Source: Lysinibacillus fusiformis (GTDB lineage Bacteria; Bacillota; Bacilli; Bacillales_A; Planococcaceae). From it: DNA of 64,000 nucleotides. Where the stretch lies: positions 222,342 through 286,341 of the forward strand of contig NZ_PDFK01000004.1 of NCBI RefSeq assembly GCF_002845985.1, in the 5' to 3' direction. Below are positions 42,178 through 51,816 of this stretch, in pieces (position 1 is the first letter of the stretch; each line of letters opens with the position of its first letter). The notes under the pieces were generated by a model. That model saw nothing but the letters and a program-made list of their open reading frames with translations, was not told the origin of the DNA and did no database searches. Both the position numbers and the translations under genes were made by a program.

Positions 42178-43410
42178 ATGAGAGCTTATAAAGGACTACT
42201 TTTTATCTTTTGCATAATGGGCACTAGTGCTTTTCTTTGGTATGTCGCTACACCTATGGAGCCCATCCATCCATTGAACATACTAAGCCATCTCATTGGA
42301 GGCTTAGCCATGACTAGTTTATTTCTTGTGTTCTTATTGGCTACCAGAATGAAACTGTTAGAGCGTTGGTTTTCTAGTCTTGAGCATGTTTATTTTTATC
42401 ATAAATTACTCGCAATCCTTTCACTTGGATTCATCCTCTTGCATGGTCAGTTGCAAAAAATGATTACTGATGAGGCAGTCATACAAGAAACCTCACTAAA
42501 AGACTTCGCTAAAGACCTTGGTGAGCTTGCCCAATATGGCTTTATTGCCCTAATTGTCCTAGCGTTCATTGCAAAGTTTTTAAAGTATGAGCATTGGCGC
42601 TGGCTACATCGTTTACTACTTGTACCTTATACTTTCGGTATTTATCATGCTTATTTTTCTAGCCAATATGATTTATTACAACCTTCTCCTTTAGGCATTT
42701 TCACAGCACTGACAACAACGATTGGTTTTATGTCTGCTCTGTATATGTTGACAATGTATCAAGATATGTTCTTTCCATATACAGGTCATGTTTCAGCCAT
42801 TCAAAGGCTGAACGCCCATGTGATTGAAGTTGAGCTGACACTCACAAAAAAACTCGACTATCGACCAGGACAATTTCTCTTTTTAAAAATTTTTCAAGAG
42901 GGTATCGAAAAAGCGCCACACCCCTTCTCTATTACTGGTGGTAATGGCGAACAAATCACGGTAACAATCAAAGCCATTGGAGATTATACGAAACAGCTCT
43001 ACAACGATCTTCAATTCAATACACCAGTTGCCATAGCTGGGCCATATGGTCATTTTGACTTTGATCGAGTGGCCAATCAGCAAATTTGGATTGCTGGTGG
43101 CATGGGCATTACACCTTTTCTTGCCTATTTACAAACAAAGCCTGATAAGAAAATTGACTTGTATTATTCCTTCCATGGTCAAGACAATGCCATCTACAAA
43201 GATTTTCTACAGAGCTATGCTCGAATGAACGATCATTTCACTGTCACCTTTATTAATACAGCTCATGAAGAAAAGCTATCCTTCCATCAGCTGTCACTAT
43301 CTGCTGAAACAAGTGTTTTTATTTGTGGACCCCCAAAAATGATTAAACAATTCAAATCGGCTCTGCCTACAAAAAGCGTGGAGTGGGAAGCTTTTTCATT
43401 TAGATCCTAA
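42178..43410 (+). CDS. Ferric-reductase-like transmembrane flavoprotein
   Basis: A 410-residue protein: about six N-terminal membrane segments (ferric-reductase-like TM domain, residues 1-205) with candidate haem-ligand His in FYHKLLAIL, LLHGQ and WLHRLLLVPY/YHAYF. This is followed by an FAD-binding barrel (RPGQFLFLKIF and HPFSITGG, about 225-265) and a NAD(P)H-binding domain (IAGGMGITPFLAYL, and CGPPKMIKQF near the end). Electrons would pass from NAD(P)H through FAD and haem across the membrane, to iron or oxygen (NOX/Fre-like). RBS GGAGGT; single. Confidence 0.85.
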   Translation: MRAYKGLLFIFCIMGTSAFLWYVATPMEPIHPLNILSHLIGGLAMTSLFLVFLLATRMKLLERWFSSLEHVYFYHKLLAILSLGFILLHGQLQKMITDEAVIQETSLKDFAKDLGELAQYGFIALIVLAFIAKFLKYEHWRWLHRLLLVPYTFGIYHAYFSSQYDLLQPSPLGIFTALTTTIGFMSALYMLTMYQDMFFPYTGHVSAIQRLNAHVIEVELTLTKKLDYRPGQFLFLKIFQEGIEKAPHPFSITGGNGEQITVTIKAIGDYTKQLYNDLQFNTPVAIAGPYGHFDFDRVANQQIWIAGGMGITPFLAYLQTKPDKKIDLYYSFHGQDNAIYKDFLQSYARMNDHFTVTFINTAHEEKLSFHQLSLSAETSVFICGPPKMIKQFKSALPTKSVEWEAFSFRS

Positions 43411-43441
43411 AAAGGCGTACATCTTCCTATCGATGTACGCC
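43409..43441 (-). terminator. Terminator of the first chemoreceptor gene
   Basis: On the minus strand GGCGTACAT pairs with ATGTACGCC and is followed by TTTTTAGG. It overlaps the end of the converging ferric-reductase-like gene. Confidence 0.75.
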
Positions 43442-43447
43442 CTACTA

Positions 43448-45478
43448 TTAGACAGTAAATTCAGCTGTTTCTTCCTGCAAATTTTGAGCAAGCTGTGCTA
43501 ACTGCTCAGAGGCTACAGCCATTTCATTCATGGTGGAGGCTTGTTCCTCAGTGATGGCCGAAACATTTAATGTATAATCATTTGTTGCCATCGCCTGTTG
43601 GTTAATCATCTGCACTTGTGCTGTCACTTCCTGCAAGTTTTCAAAAGCATCTGCTGTTGTATTACTCGTTTCTCGTATCGTCATCTGGAGCCCTTCAATG
43701 GCACTAGCAATCGTATCAAAGGTAGTACCTGCTTGCTGGACAGAACCAATACCTTGGTGAGCAATTTTTCGACTTTGCTCCATCATGTCCACCGCCTCAT
43801 TCATTTGGTCCTGAATCGTCAGCACGACCTTCGCAATGTCTAAAGAGGCTCTACTTGTCTGTTCAGCAAGTGCTTTAACCTCACCAGCTACAACGGCAAA
43901 ACCTTTTCCTGCCTCGCCTGCTCGTGCCGCCTCTATAGCCGCATTGAGAGATAATAAATTGGTTTGGTCAGTAATAGCAGAAATAAGCTGACTCATTTGC
44001 TCAATTTGAGCGGATTGCACCTTCAGGCTACTCACCAGATTAGCACTGCTGTCTACCTGTGCATGAAGCTGGACAATGTCATCCACAAAAGCCCGTATTT
44101 TTTGCGAGCCCCCTGTAGCTAGATGAGAGGTTGTTACCGACTGTTGCACTGCCTCTTGTAAATCGTCCATGGCAGTCTTCATGTCATCACCTAATTGTGT
44201 TGTGACACCTGTTAATTGACTACTCACCTGCTGCTGTGAACTCGTATTTTCAGCCACATTTTGCATAGAAACAGCTACTTCCGTCACGGTTTTACTGACC
44301 TCTTGTACACTGGCTGTTAATTCTTCGGCAGTGGAGGCAACTGTCTCCGTTTCAGCAACAATGCGCTGTATCATAGACCCTAACCCTTCCACAGACTCAT
44401 TATAGTACTGTGCCATTTCACCAAATTCATCCTTTGTATGAATGGCCATTTTTTTCGTTAAATCACCCGTAGCAAGGTAGCCTAAATATGTATTCATCGT
44501 TTTCACTTCCGTACGTATATAGCGAGCAAGGAAATAAATAATGATGGTGATCAGGACAATAAGCAATACACTAATCACGATTTGCTGCTGAAGCATCGCC
44601 TGTACCTCACTGTAAAGCTCATCTGTAGGAACAAGTAAAACCAATTTCCACGGCATGTTCTGAATTTGCTGATATTGTAGCGTAAAGTCATTCCCATCAA
44701 TCGTTGTCTGTATTAGCTTTTTCTGCTCAGCTAGCTGCTCAACAGGAATATTTAAAAATTGCTGAATCGTCTCTTTATTTACTTTATCTACATCAGGATG
44801 CGTTAAAAAATTCCCACTATCATCTATTAAAAAGGCATAGCCACTCTGTCGAATTTGCACATCAGAGACAATGGATTGGATAGAATCTAACACATAATCC
44901 CCTGTAATAACCCCCACTGGCTTAGAATCTTTCACAATTTGTGTGCCAAATGAAATAAACATTTCTCCTAAGGCCTCATCAAAATAAGGTGTTGTATGGA
45001 CAATGCTATTCGAGTGGATGCTGTTGCGGTACCATTCCTGCTCATGAAAATGATAGGCTGGATCTTCATACGTATCCGTAGAGACAATTTTTTCTCCTTC
45101 TTTATAGGCATACGGGCCAAAAATTTCCCCCTTTGCCACATCCTCCTCTAGCCATAACCCCATACCATAAGTTTCCTTATTGTATGGCAATAGCTGCTGT
45201 ACATAGCGAATAAATTGCTCTCTCGTCATCATACTGTCAGCTGATTCTATCGTTGTCTTTGCACTATAAATCAACTGAATATGCGCATGTAATTTGCTCT
45301 CAACAGAGCCCGTTACATCATCTGCCAGTAAAGACATTTCATTTTCAATAGAGCTTTCAAGTTCATGTGATGCACTCAAATAATTAAGGAAGGACATACC
45401 ACCTAGAAAAACAATAATAATAGGAATAAGTATCCCTATTTTTGCCATAAGCTTTAAATTTCCCAATAGTTTTTTCAT
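43448..45478 (-). CDS. Methyl-accepting chemotaxis protein, dCache type
   Basis: A 676-residue MCP. TM1 is about 12-32; a dCache-type extracytoplasmic sensor spans about 35-290, with the YxxxxxWYRN, SFGTQIV and [10 protein letters not shown] segments. TM2 is about 296-318, HAMP about 320-370 and the cytoplasmic signalling domain includes [20 protein letters not shown] (tip, about residue 525). Related sensors bind amino acids. Single gene with its own terminator; it should report to the CheA/CheW array. Ligand unknown. Confidence 0.9.
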   Translation of the reverse strand: MKKLLGNLKLMAKIGILIPIIIVFLGGMSFLNYLSASHELESSIENEMSLLADDVTGSVESKLHAHIQLIYSAKTTIESADSMMTREQFIRYVQQLLPYNKETYGMGLWLEEDVAKGEIFGPYAYKEGEKIVSTDTYEDPAYHFHEQEWYRNSIHSNSIVHTTPYFDEALGEMFISFGTQIVKDSKPVGVITGDYVLDSIQSIVSDVQIRQSGYAFLIDDSGNFLTHPDVDKVNKETIQQFLNIPVEQLAEQKKLIQTTIDGNDFTLQYQQIQNMPWKLVLLVPTDELYSEVQAMLQQQIVISVLLIVLITIIIYFLARYIRTEVKTMNTYLGYLATGDLTKKMAIHTKDEFGEMAQYYNESVEGLGSMIQRIVAETETVASTAEELTASVQEVSKTVTEVAVSMQNVAENTSSQQQVSSQLTGVTTQLGDDMKTAMDDLQEAVQQSVTTSHLATGGSQKIRAFVDDIVQLHAQVDSSANLVSSLKVQSAQIEQMSQLISAITDQTNLLSLNAAIEAARAGEAGKGFAVVAGEVKALAEQTSRASLDIAKVVLTIQDQMNEAVDMMEQSRKIAHQGIGSVQQAGTTFDTIASAIEGLQMTIRETSNTTADAFENLQEVTAQVQMINQQAMATNDYTLNVSAITEEQASTMNEMAVASEQLAQLAQNLQEETAEFTV

Positions 45479-45629
45479 CTGTCTGTCACTCCATACCTGT
45501 TATTTTTGCTCTATTTACCTTCTAGTATAAATGGATTACCTCTATAAAAATATATTTTTTTTGTAACTTTTTAAATGATAGGCAGATAATAAATCCTGTT
45601 TTCAAGACTCTTTAATTCGAGCAATTTAC

Positions 45630-45669
45630 TTGGAAAATGAATGCGTTTATCGTATAGTAAAAAACGCAT
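45630..45669 (+). promoter_or_regulatory. Promoter with straddling inverted repeat, nitroreductase
   Basis: TTGGAA (45630-45635), a 17-bp spacer and TATAGT (45653-45658). ATGCGTTT (45641-45648) and AAACGCAT (45662-45669) are perfect 8-bp arms lying on each side of the -10, a natural repressor-site layout. Confidence 0.6.
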
Positions 45670-45694
45670 CATATAATGAAGGAGACAAAAAATT

Positions 45695-46321
45695 ATGACA
45701 GTGACAAAAAGTTCTTTAAATAAAATTATGCATGAACGTAAATCTGTTCGTAAATACGACGAAAACTATAAAATTCCACAAGAGCAATTAGAACAATTAC
45801 TTGTAGAAGCGACTTCTGCTCCATCATCTAGCAACCTACAACCTTGGCGCTTTTTAGTAATTCAAGACGAGGCAATCAAAAAAGAATTACGTGCCATCGC
45901 AAACAATCAAGAACAAATCGAAACATCCTCAGCGATTATTGCCGTTTTAGGCGATACAAAAATGTACGAAAATGCCGAGGCTGTTTATACGAAAAACTTT
46001 GATCTTGGTTATATTGATGAAGCAACCAAAGATTTAATGATCAATAACTCGATAAACTTATATTCTCAGCTTCCACAAGAAGTGTTAAAGAATATCGTTA
46101 CATTTGATGCTGGTCTAATTTCTATGCAAATTATGCTTTTAGCAAAAGACATGGGCTATGATACAGTCCCAATGGGCGGATTTAATAAAGAAGCCTTCGC
46201 TCAACACTTTGCATTAGAAGACCATATCGTACCCGTCATTTTAATTGCGATTGGTAAAGCAGCAGCTCCTGCATATAATTCTTCTCGTATTGAGCTAGAG
46301 CATATCGCTAAATTCATTTAA
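45695..46321 (+). CDS. Nitroreductase-family protein
   Basis: A 208-residue FMN-dependent nitroreductase. The FMN-binding start is MHERKSVRKYDENYKI, then TSAPSSSNLQPWRFLVIQD (about residues 36-54), and GYDTVPMGGFNKEAF near residue 160. It reduces quinones or nitro-compounds with NAD(P)H in the cytosol. RBS AAGGAGAC. The inverted repeat over the promoter suggests stress-dependent repression. It resembles YodC/HemN-type oxidoreductases; substrate unknown. Confidence 0.88.
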   Translation: MTVTKSSLNKIMHERKSVRKYDENYKIPQEQLEQLLVEATSAPSSSNLQPWRFLVIQDEAIKKELRAIANNQEQIETSSAIIAVLGDTKMYENAEAVYTKNFDLGYIDEATKDLMINNSINLYSQLPQEVLKNIVTFDAGLISMQIMLLAKDMGYDTVPMGGFNKEAFAQHFALEDHIVPVILIAIGKAAAPAYNSSRIELEHIAKFI

Positions 46322-46330
46322 TCCAAGTAA

Positions 46331-46367
46331 AAATGCCACCCTATATTTTAGTAGGATGGCTTTTTTT
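46331..46367 (+). terminator. Terminator of the nitroreductase gene
   Basis: GCCACCCTA pairs with TAGTAGGATGGC (one bulge), followed by TTTTTTT. The rest of the stretch to 46663 has no gene but contains an AT-rich region before the next gene. Confidence 0.8.
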
Positions 46368-46663
46368 AGAATTCAATGGCATGTTCTGACCTTCTATCAT
46401 CATAGGATAGTAATGTTTTGTATAAAGCAAATGAAAAACACTAAAAATGGTTCTCCAAAACTAGCACAATAATTTTCACAAGGATATTTTTTGCTTTTTT
46501 TGTATTTATTACTCAAAAAATCATCATCAAAGACTTAAAAATAAATTATATTCTAGTACATTCGTGCGATTTCTACTAAATATTACATTAAATTCGTTGT
46601 AGCTTAAACAGGCTAGGCTTGTTATGATTAGTTGGTATTTTCAAATGAAGGGAGGTTTCACTG

Positions 46664-47161
46664 ATGTATAATTACGATAGTTCTTATTACTCTAATGATT
46701 GGGATGCAGCTATGGGTGGTCTGTTTATAATACTTATTTTAGCAGCTCTTGTTCTTGGTTTAATCGCCTACATTATTAGTGCACTCATTTATTTTATGAC
46801 GTCTAAAACAAATGGTTTTGGAGATGTAGCCTATATCGCTTGGATTCCTATTATTAATGTATACAGTCTTTTCCTACTGACTGCTGGTGGGGATAATCGG
46901 GAAACGGTACGTGCCACAGCGTTAAAAAATACGCTTATTTATGCGGGCATGTTCATCGTTTCGTTTATTCCATTTCTCGGCATACTCGCTTCTCTAGGTA
47001 TGGTAGGCTTTTCAATTTATTTCATGTATCGTCTATTCTATCGCTGGTGTGGCGAAACAGGTAAGGCTGTACTATACACAATTTTAACGGTTATTACGGG
47101 CGGATTATTCTTTGCCATTTACGGTTTAATGCGTATGAACAAACCATTCGTTGCCGCTTAA
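46664..47161 (+). CDS. Predicted four-TM membrane protein, unknown
   Basis: A 165-residue protein with a Tyr/Asn/Ser-rich start (MYNYDSSYYSNDWDAAMGG) and four hydrophobic segments (about residues 20-42, 60-75, 92-125 and 140-158). The centre carries AYIAWIPIINVYSLFLLTAGG, a pattern seen in a widespread family of uncharacterised Firmicute membrane proteins. RBS AAGGGAGG. Single gene. No function can be given. Confidence 0.7.
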   Translation: MYNYDSSYYSNDWDAAMGGLFIILILAALVLGLIAYIISALIYFMTSKTNGFGDVAYIAWIPIINVYSLFLLTAGGDNRETVRATALKNTLIYAGMFIVSFIPFLGILASLGMVGFSIYFMYRLFYRWCGETGKAVLYTILTVITGGLFFAIYGLMRMNKPFVAA

Positions 47162-47170
47162 TACAACTTG

Positions 47171-47208
47171 TTAAACCTCTTTATGCCTTCAGGCTAAAGA
47201 GGTTTTTT
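47171..47208. terminator. Bidirectional terminator
   Basis: AAACCTCTTTA (47173-47183) pairs with TAAAGAGGTTT (47195-47205), then TTTTT on the plus strand. The end of the converging minus-strand gene (stop at 47189) lies inside it. Confidence 0.85.
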
Positions 47209-48244
47209 GACGTAATCTCACCTGATAATGTCGCATGGATTTAGGAATCCCCTTTAATTCAAACTCCCCACTATAGACTAAAGTTCGAATTCTATACTCT
47301 AAAAAGAAGATATTTGGTGGTTCTTCCATTCTTACAAGTAGCTCTGAAAGGAATACGCCTGTTTGTATAAAATCGATACTTCCTTGTTCATGATGAAGTT
47401 GTCCTAGCATCGAAATAATGACGGAATCATAGTGATTCTCTGACACTCCTTGTATTCGCTGATGCCGCCATAAACGGCATACATCCTTTGTTTGGGCCAA
47501 ATCTTGCCATTGCTGTTGAAACATCAGGTGTTCTTTAGTAGTCAATGGCTTGTTGTCATATAGCGCTATGTCCCATTGACGATTAATCACATTCTGTTCA
47601 CCCGTGTTAATGAGCATGATGTCATTGCTTTTATCGCGCAATAAACAAAGGAAAAAACGAAGGCCACATTGTTCTTCTGCATTATGTCCATACCAAATAT
47701 AGATGGGTAGATGACTTGGCATATCCTGTATTTCTCTTATCGCATTCTTAAAATGATTGTCATTGACAAAATCGTCCAACCCATCATTTATATTTTCCCT
47801 TAACCATTCATGACGAAATGCCTGTCCTCTTTCTTCATCGAGTTTCCAGAGAGGGCCGATCGACAAATCCTCTGGAAACCCGATAACATATTTCGGTGGA
47901 GCAAGGGCCCCTCGTAAAGAGCCAGCTACAGCTTCAGAGCAAACAATATGTACCGCTTGTGCAGTAGTTGTGATCATGACCTGCTGAATATAGTCATTAA
48001 TCATTTCTACCAAAAAATAAAGCTGTTCCTGCTCCATCCAAAAGGTCCAACCCTCCTGTGGCTGACGTTGTTCATGGTGAAAAGCTGTAAATGATTCAGA
48101 TGGCTGTAGTGCATAGCTCGACCATTCACCCTTTTCCATCACATCTGCAAGCGAGATATATTCAAATGTTTGAATTTTATATACCAATACCTGATTTGGT
48201 TTGTACAAAAAATAAATATATGGATAATGCATGATTGTTTCCAT
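47189..48244 (-). CDS. DUF1835 / DUF3658 domain protein
   Basis: A 351-residue protein. The N-terminal ~105 residues are unassigned; a DUF1835 domain begins about 107 (AVHIVCSEAVAGSLRGALAP, FPEDLSIGPLWKLDE), and a DUF3658 domain is toward the C-terminus (EHLMFQQQWQDLAQTKDVCRLW, HYDSVIISMLGQ). Homologues occur singly in Bacillaceae without known function. ATG 48244 follows AAAAGGGGAC. It is divergent from the aminotransferase gene. Confidence 0.75.
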   Translation of the reverse strand: METIMHYPYIYFLYKPNQVLVYKIQTFEYISLADVMEKGEWSSYALQPSESFTAFHHEQRQPQEGWTFWMEQEQLYFLVEMINDYIQQVMITTTAQAVHIVCSEAVAGSLRGALAPPKYVIGFPEDLSIGPLWKLDEERGQAFRHEWLRENINDGLDDFVNDNHFKNAIREIQDMPSHLPIYIWYGHNAEEQCGLRFFLCLLRDKSNDIMLINTGEQNVINRQWDIALYDNKPLTTKEHLMFQQQWQDLAQTKDVCRLWRHQRIQGVSENHYDSVIISMLGQLHHEQGSIDFIQTGVFLSELLVRMEEPPNIFFLEYRIRTLVYSGEFELKGIPKSMRHYQVRLRQKTSLA

Positions 48245-48376
48245 CTGTACAGTCCCCTTTTTTATTGCACCTTAATGTTAATCTCTTCCAACATTTTTTA
48301 AAATAGCAGCTAGCTATCATCCTAAATATGATATTATTATAGTTAGAAAATTTAGAATTCACAACGAAAGGGATTG

Positions 48377-49552
48377 ATGAATGTGTATGAAAATATTTTA
48401 AGACACCCAGGGCCAACGCCGATACCAAAAAGGGTTCAGTTGGCGATGAATCGGGATATTTTTAGTCATCGGAGTCAAGAATTTGTAACGTTATACCGAG
48501 AAACAATCGAATTAGTAAAACCTGTTTTTGGTACGACACAAGACATCTTACTTTTGCCATCAGGTGGAACAGCTGCCTTGGAGGCTGCGGCAGTCAATAC
48601 CGTCACTGCGGGTGATGAAGTTGTGGTCATTACCGTTGGAGCATTTGGTGACTATTTCGTGTCCATTTGTGAGCAATATGGCTTCCATGTACATAAGCTT
48701 GAAAAAGAATGGGGACAAGCTTGCACAGCCGAGGAACTACGAGCATTTTTACAGCCATTGCACAACGTTAAAGCCGTTTTTGTTACGTACAATGAAACAT
48801 CTACAGGCATTATAAACCCCGTTGCTGACTTAGCGCAGGTAATCCGCGACGAAACAGATGCCCTTGTTATTGTAGATGGCGTAAGCTGTATTGGTGGTGC
48901 CCCTGCTGAAATGGATGCTTGGGGCATCGACATTTTGGTGACAGGCTCTCAAAAGGCTATGATGCTACCTCCAGGACTTTCCCTTATCAGCGTCAGCGAA
49001 AGAGCTTGGAAAGTCATCGAGGACAATCAAACACCCGCTTACTATTTAAACTTATTAAGCTATCGAAGCTGGGCCGAAAAGGGCATGACGCCAAATACCC
49101 CAGCCATCACACTGATCTATGGATTGCACGAAGTATGTCAACTGATTGAGCAGGAAGGCGGCTTTGCGCAAACTGTAGCTCGTCATGAACTTATGAAAAA
49201 TATGGTACGTAGCGCTATGAAAGCCTTACACATTGAGCTATTAACAGAGGACCAATACGCGTCACCAACCATTACAGCAATCAAGGCCCCTCAAGGAATC
49301 GATCTTGGCGAATTTTTAGCCCATCTGAAACAGCACTATCATCTAGATTTTGCTGGCGGGCTTGGTCATCTACAAGGGAAAATTTTCAGATTCGGTCATA
49401 TGGGCTACTGCTTCCCAAGTGACATTTTACAAGCCGTTTCCCTAATGGAAGCTGCCCTCCAAGACTTCTCCTACGATTTTGAGCCAGGGGCAGGCGTCCT
49501 TGCTGCACACGAAGTATTTCTAGCAGCACAACGCAAAGCATTGCAACGTTAA
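48377..49552 (+). CDS. Class V aminotransferase (alanine-glyoxylate/PucG-like)
   Basis: A ~391-residue PLP enzyme of the class V family. It starts with LRHPGPTPIPKRVQLAM (the PGP substrate segment); GTTQDILLLPSGGTAALEAA binds phosphate, and the PLP-Asp is in VIVDGVSCIGG. The PLP-lysine is in VTGSQKAMMLPPGLS (about residue 196). It may transaminate alanine/serine and glyoxylate or a purine-derived amino acid (PucG-type). ATG 48377 is used; a GTG at 48383 is possible since AAAGGG precedes both. Single gene, strong terminator. Confidence 0.87.
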   Translation: MNVYENILRHPGPTPIPKRVQLAMNRDIFSHRSQEFVTLYRETIELVKPVFGTTQDILLLPSGGTAALEAAAVNTVTAGDEVVVITVGAFGDYFVSICEQYGFHVHKLEKEWGQACTAEELRAFLQPLHNVKAVFVTYNETSTGIINPVADLAQVIRDETDALVIVDGVSCIGGAPAEMDAWGIDILVTGSQKAMMLPPGLSLISVSERAWKVIEDNQTPAYYLNLLSYRSWAEKGMTPNTPAITLIYGLHEVCQLIEQEGGFAQTVARHELMKNMVRSAMKALHIELLTEDQYASPTITAIKAPQGIDLGEFLAHLKQHYHLDFAGGLGHLQGKIFRFGHMGYCFPSDILQAVSLMEAALQDFSYDFEPGAGVLAAHEVFLAAQRKALQR

Positions 49553-49560
49553 AACAACCA

Positions 49561-49595
49561 ACAGGTGGAGAAAAATTTCTCCACCTGTTTTTTTG
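49561..49595 (+). terminator. Terminator of the aminotransferase gene
   Basis: ACAGGTGGAGAAA (49561-49573) pairs perfectly with TTTCTCCACCTGT (49576-49588), then TTTTTTT. Confidence 0.92.
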
Positions 49596-49624
49596 GTTAG
49601 GTTCAACATTATTTTGAAATTGCA

Positions 49625-49780
49625 GTGAGCGGTGTTCTAGTTATACTTGGTGAGGGCTTTTCCTTTTTTGAGTGAGGTAACATCTTGGCGAGCATTGTGA
49701 CCTTCTTTTTGAGCGGTTCAGTATACTTCTTGAGCACTTGACTCTCCTCTTGAGCGGGTCCAGTACATTTTACAGGCATT
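49625..49780. repeat. Degenerate ~20-21-bp tandem repeats
   Basis: Short units beginning TGAGCG/TGAGCA/TGAGTG recur every 20-21 bases: GAGCATTGTGACCTTCTTT, GAGCGGTTCAGTATACTTCT, GAGCACTTGACTCTCCTCT, GAGCGGGTCCAGTAC and less clear ones before. The array has no gene; the period resembles that of the array at 63592-63964, but the unit sequence differs. Confidence 0.45.
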
Positions 49781-49849
49781 CCCACTTCCTCCATCAAAAT
49801 GGAGCGAATCTACTACCATCATCCCCCCAATAAAAACAAAGCACTGCCT

Positions 49850-51178
49850 TTAATCCAACTCCCTGCTCTTCGCCAAATAAGCGGCACGCATTGTGGCAGG
49901 GACCATACTGCCACCTGTTGCCCACACAAGATGTGTGGCTTGCGATAGGTGGCTGACGAGGTTGTGCTTTTCGAAATAGGACGAACCTTTTTGGAGTAAG
50001 CGGATAGCGCCAAACATTCCGGCATTTGCCGATGGTTCTAAAAACAATGCTTCGCTGTCCATAGCTAACCCTAATGATGTAAATAATTCTTGATCTGACA
50101 CTGTATAGCAGCCACTTATATAGGTTTCCATCACTTTGCCAACAAACTTGGATGCACGACCAACAGCTAGACCGTCTGCTTCTGTTTTATTGTCAAGGCC
50201 AATATCCTCCACACTAATGGCATCATGTAAACCAGTCATTAGACCAATCGTCATACAAGGAGAGGCGACTGGCTCAGCAAAGAAAATATGCACATGCTCG
50301 CCGAATATTTCCCGTAATCCATAGGCCACCCCCCCTGGTCCTCCACCGACACCACATGGTAAATAGATAAACAATGGATGCTCTTCATTGACTGTAATAT
50401 TCTTCTTTTCTAACTGGTCTTTTAATCGTTTTGCGGCTACTGCATAGCCTGCAAATAAATCCTTTGAATTTTCATCATCAATAAAATGACACATCGGATC
50501 TTGCTCAGCTTCTTGTCGACCCTGTTCTACGGCTACACTGTAATCAGCCTCATATTCAATTACAGTAGCTCCCTTCTCTCGGAGCAAGGCTTTTTTCCAT
50601 TCCTTAGCATCACTCGACATATGTACAACGACATTAAAGCCGAGCTTCTTGCCCATAATGCCGATACTTAAACCTAAATTACCTGTGGAGCCTACTGCAA
50701 TCGTGTATTGCTGGAAAAACGACTGGAATGCCTCTGTTGCTAAAAGTGCATAATCATCCTCTACTTTGAGCCTTCCACTTGCCATCGCTAGCCTTTCTGC
50801 ATGTTTTAATACTTCATAAATCCCACCTCGTGCTTTGATTGAGCCTGAGATGGGTAGCGCATGATCGCATTTTAATAGCAGGTGACCTGGTATAGACACA
50901 CCGTATTTTTGTTCAAGTGCCTTTTTCATCGCTGGAATCTCCTGAATCGTGGATTCAATTAGGCCATCACTTTCTACGAGCTCAGGAAATGCCACTTTTA
51001 AATAAGAAGAAAATCGTTGTAGTGTGTTTTCCGCATCCTCGACTTCGGCCATAGTAAAGAGTCTTGTTTCTGGTTTTTCCATCCAATTTGTATTTTCCCA
51101 CAATACAGTGCCCTTATTTGCTATTTCCTTTAGCTGTGGATATTGCTGAAATAGTTCGCGTTTACGTTCATTTTTCAC
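49850..51178 (-). CDS. dsdA: D-serine ammonia-lyase
   Basis: A 442-residue PLP enzyme of the D-serine dehydratase family. The PLP lysine is in [17 protein letters not shown] (Lys 115), the glycine-rich phosphate loop is [14 protein letters not shown] (about residue 278), and [15 protein letters not shown] precedes it. It converts D-serine to pyruvate and ammonia, detoxifying D-serine and feeding nitrogen. It overlaps the upstream YaiI-like gene by 11 bases, so they are cotranscribed. Full length for DsdA (about 440). No DsdC regulator adjacent. Confidence 0.92.
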   Translation of the reverse strand: MKNERKRELFQQYPQLKEIANKGTVLWENTNWMEKPETRLFTMAEVEDAENTLQRFSSYLKVAFPELVESDGLIESTIQEIPAMKKALEQKYGVSIPGHLLLKCDHALPISGSIKARGGIYEVLKHAERLAMASGRLKVEDDYALLATEAFQSFFQQYTIAVGSTGNLGLSIGIMGKKLGFNVVVHMSSDAKEWKKALLREKGATVIEYEADYSVAVEQGRQEAEQDPMCHFIDDENSKDLFAGYAVAAKRLKDQLEKKNITVNEEHPLFIYLPCGVGGGPGGVAYGLREIFGEHVHIFFAEPVASPCMTIGLMTGLHDAISVEDIGLDNKTEADGLAVGRASKFVGKVMETYISGCYTVSDQELFTSLGLAMDSEALFLEPSANAGMFGAIRLLQKGSSYFEKHNLVSHLSQATHLVWATGGSMVPATMRAAYLAKSRELD

Positions 51179-51641
51179 CTGTAGATTCCTCCATTTTATG
51201 AGCTAAAATTGCTCGTTCACAAATTTGTCGAAATTTCATTTCAAACGAATTATTGTTTTCTTGTGTCCTTTTTTTAGGTCCCTTTGTTCTTCCTCCTGCC
51301 CGTCTAATTTTTTGACCAACATGACGCATATCGAGCAAACGTTCGATATTTTCATCAGACATTTCTCGTCCATTTTGATCAATTGGATAGCCTCCTCTTG
51401 CTAAAACCATTGCAGCTAATCCGTAATCCTGTGTTATAACAATATCGTGTTTTGAAAGCGCGTTCACTAGCGTAAAATCAACTGAATCTGGACCTTTGGG
51501 TACAATAATTGTTATTACATTATCACGTTCCACCCGATGGGATGTATCGCAAAACAAGATAGTTTCAATCTCAAATTCAGATGATATAGATAGCGCCAAA
51601 TCCACGACTGGACAAGCATCTGCGTCAATTAGAACCTTCAC
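51168..51641 (-). CDS. YaiI/YqxD-family (UPF0178) protein
   Basis: A 157-residue UPF0178 protein. The PIN-like start [47 protein letters not shown] and [14 protein letters not shown] near the C-terminus are family signatures, with several Asp residues that could coordinate metal. It may be a nuclease-type fold of unknown function. The stop lies inside the start of dsdA, indicating translational coupling. RBS AAAGGAATG before ATG 51641. Confidence 0.85.
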   Translation of the reverse strand: MKVLIDADACPVVDLALSISSEFEIETILFCDTSHRVERDNVITIIVPKGPDSVDFTLVNALSKHDIVITQDYGLAAMVLARGGYPIDQNGREMSDENIERLLDMRHVGQKIRRAGGRTKGPKKRTQENNNSFEMKFRQICERAILAHKMEESTGEK

Positions 51642-51757
51642 AATAAAGCATCATTCCTTTCTCATAATTAGATAAATCACTTTAAATAAAATTATTTTAA
51701 TATATTATTTTCGTAACCTCTCTTGCTCAATTTTTCACAAACTTAAAAAGTATTTTA

Positions 51758-51786
51758 TTGAATAGTTTGAAAAATAGATATACGAT
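51758..51786 (+). promoter_or_regulatory. Promoter of gdhA
   Basis: TTGAAT (51758-51763), a 17-bp spacer and TACGAT (51781-51786), 31 bases before the start codon. Confidence 0.55.
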
Positions 51787-51816
51787 ACACCTATCAACTA
51801 AATGGGGGTTTTAACT

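Noticed and set aside
49609..49797. A 62-codon minus-strand frame over the degenerate repeats
   Set aside because: It results from the ~21-bp periodicity and has no adequate ribosome site.
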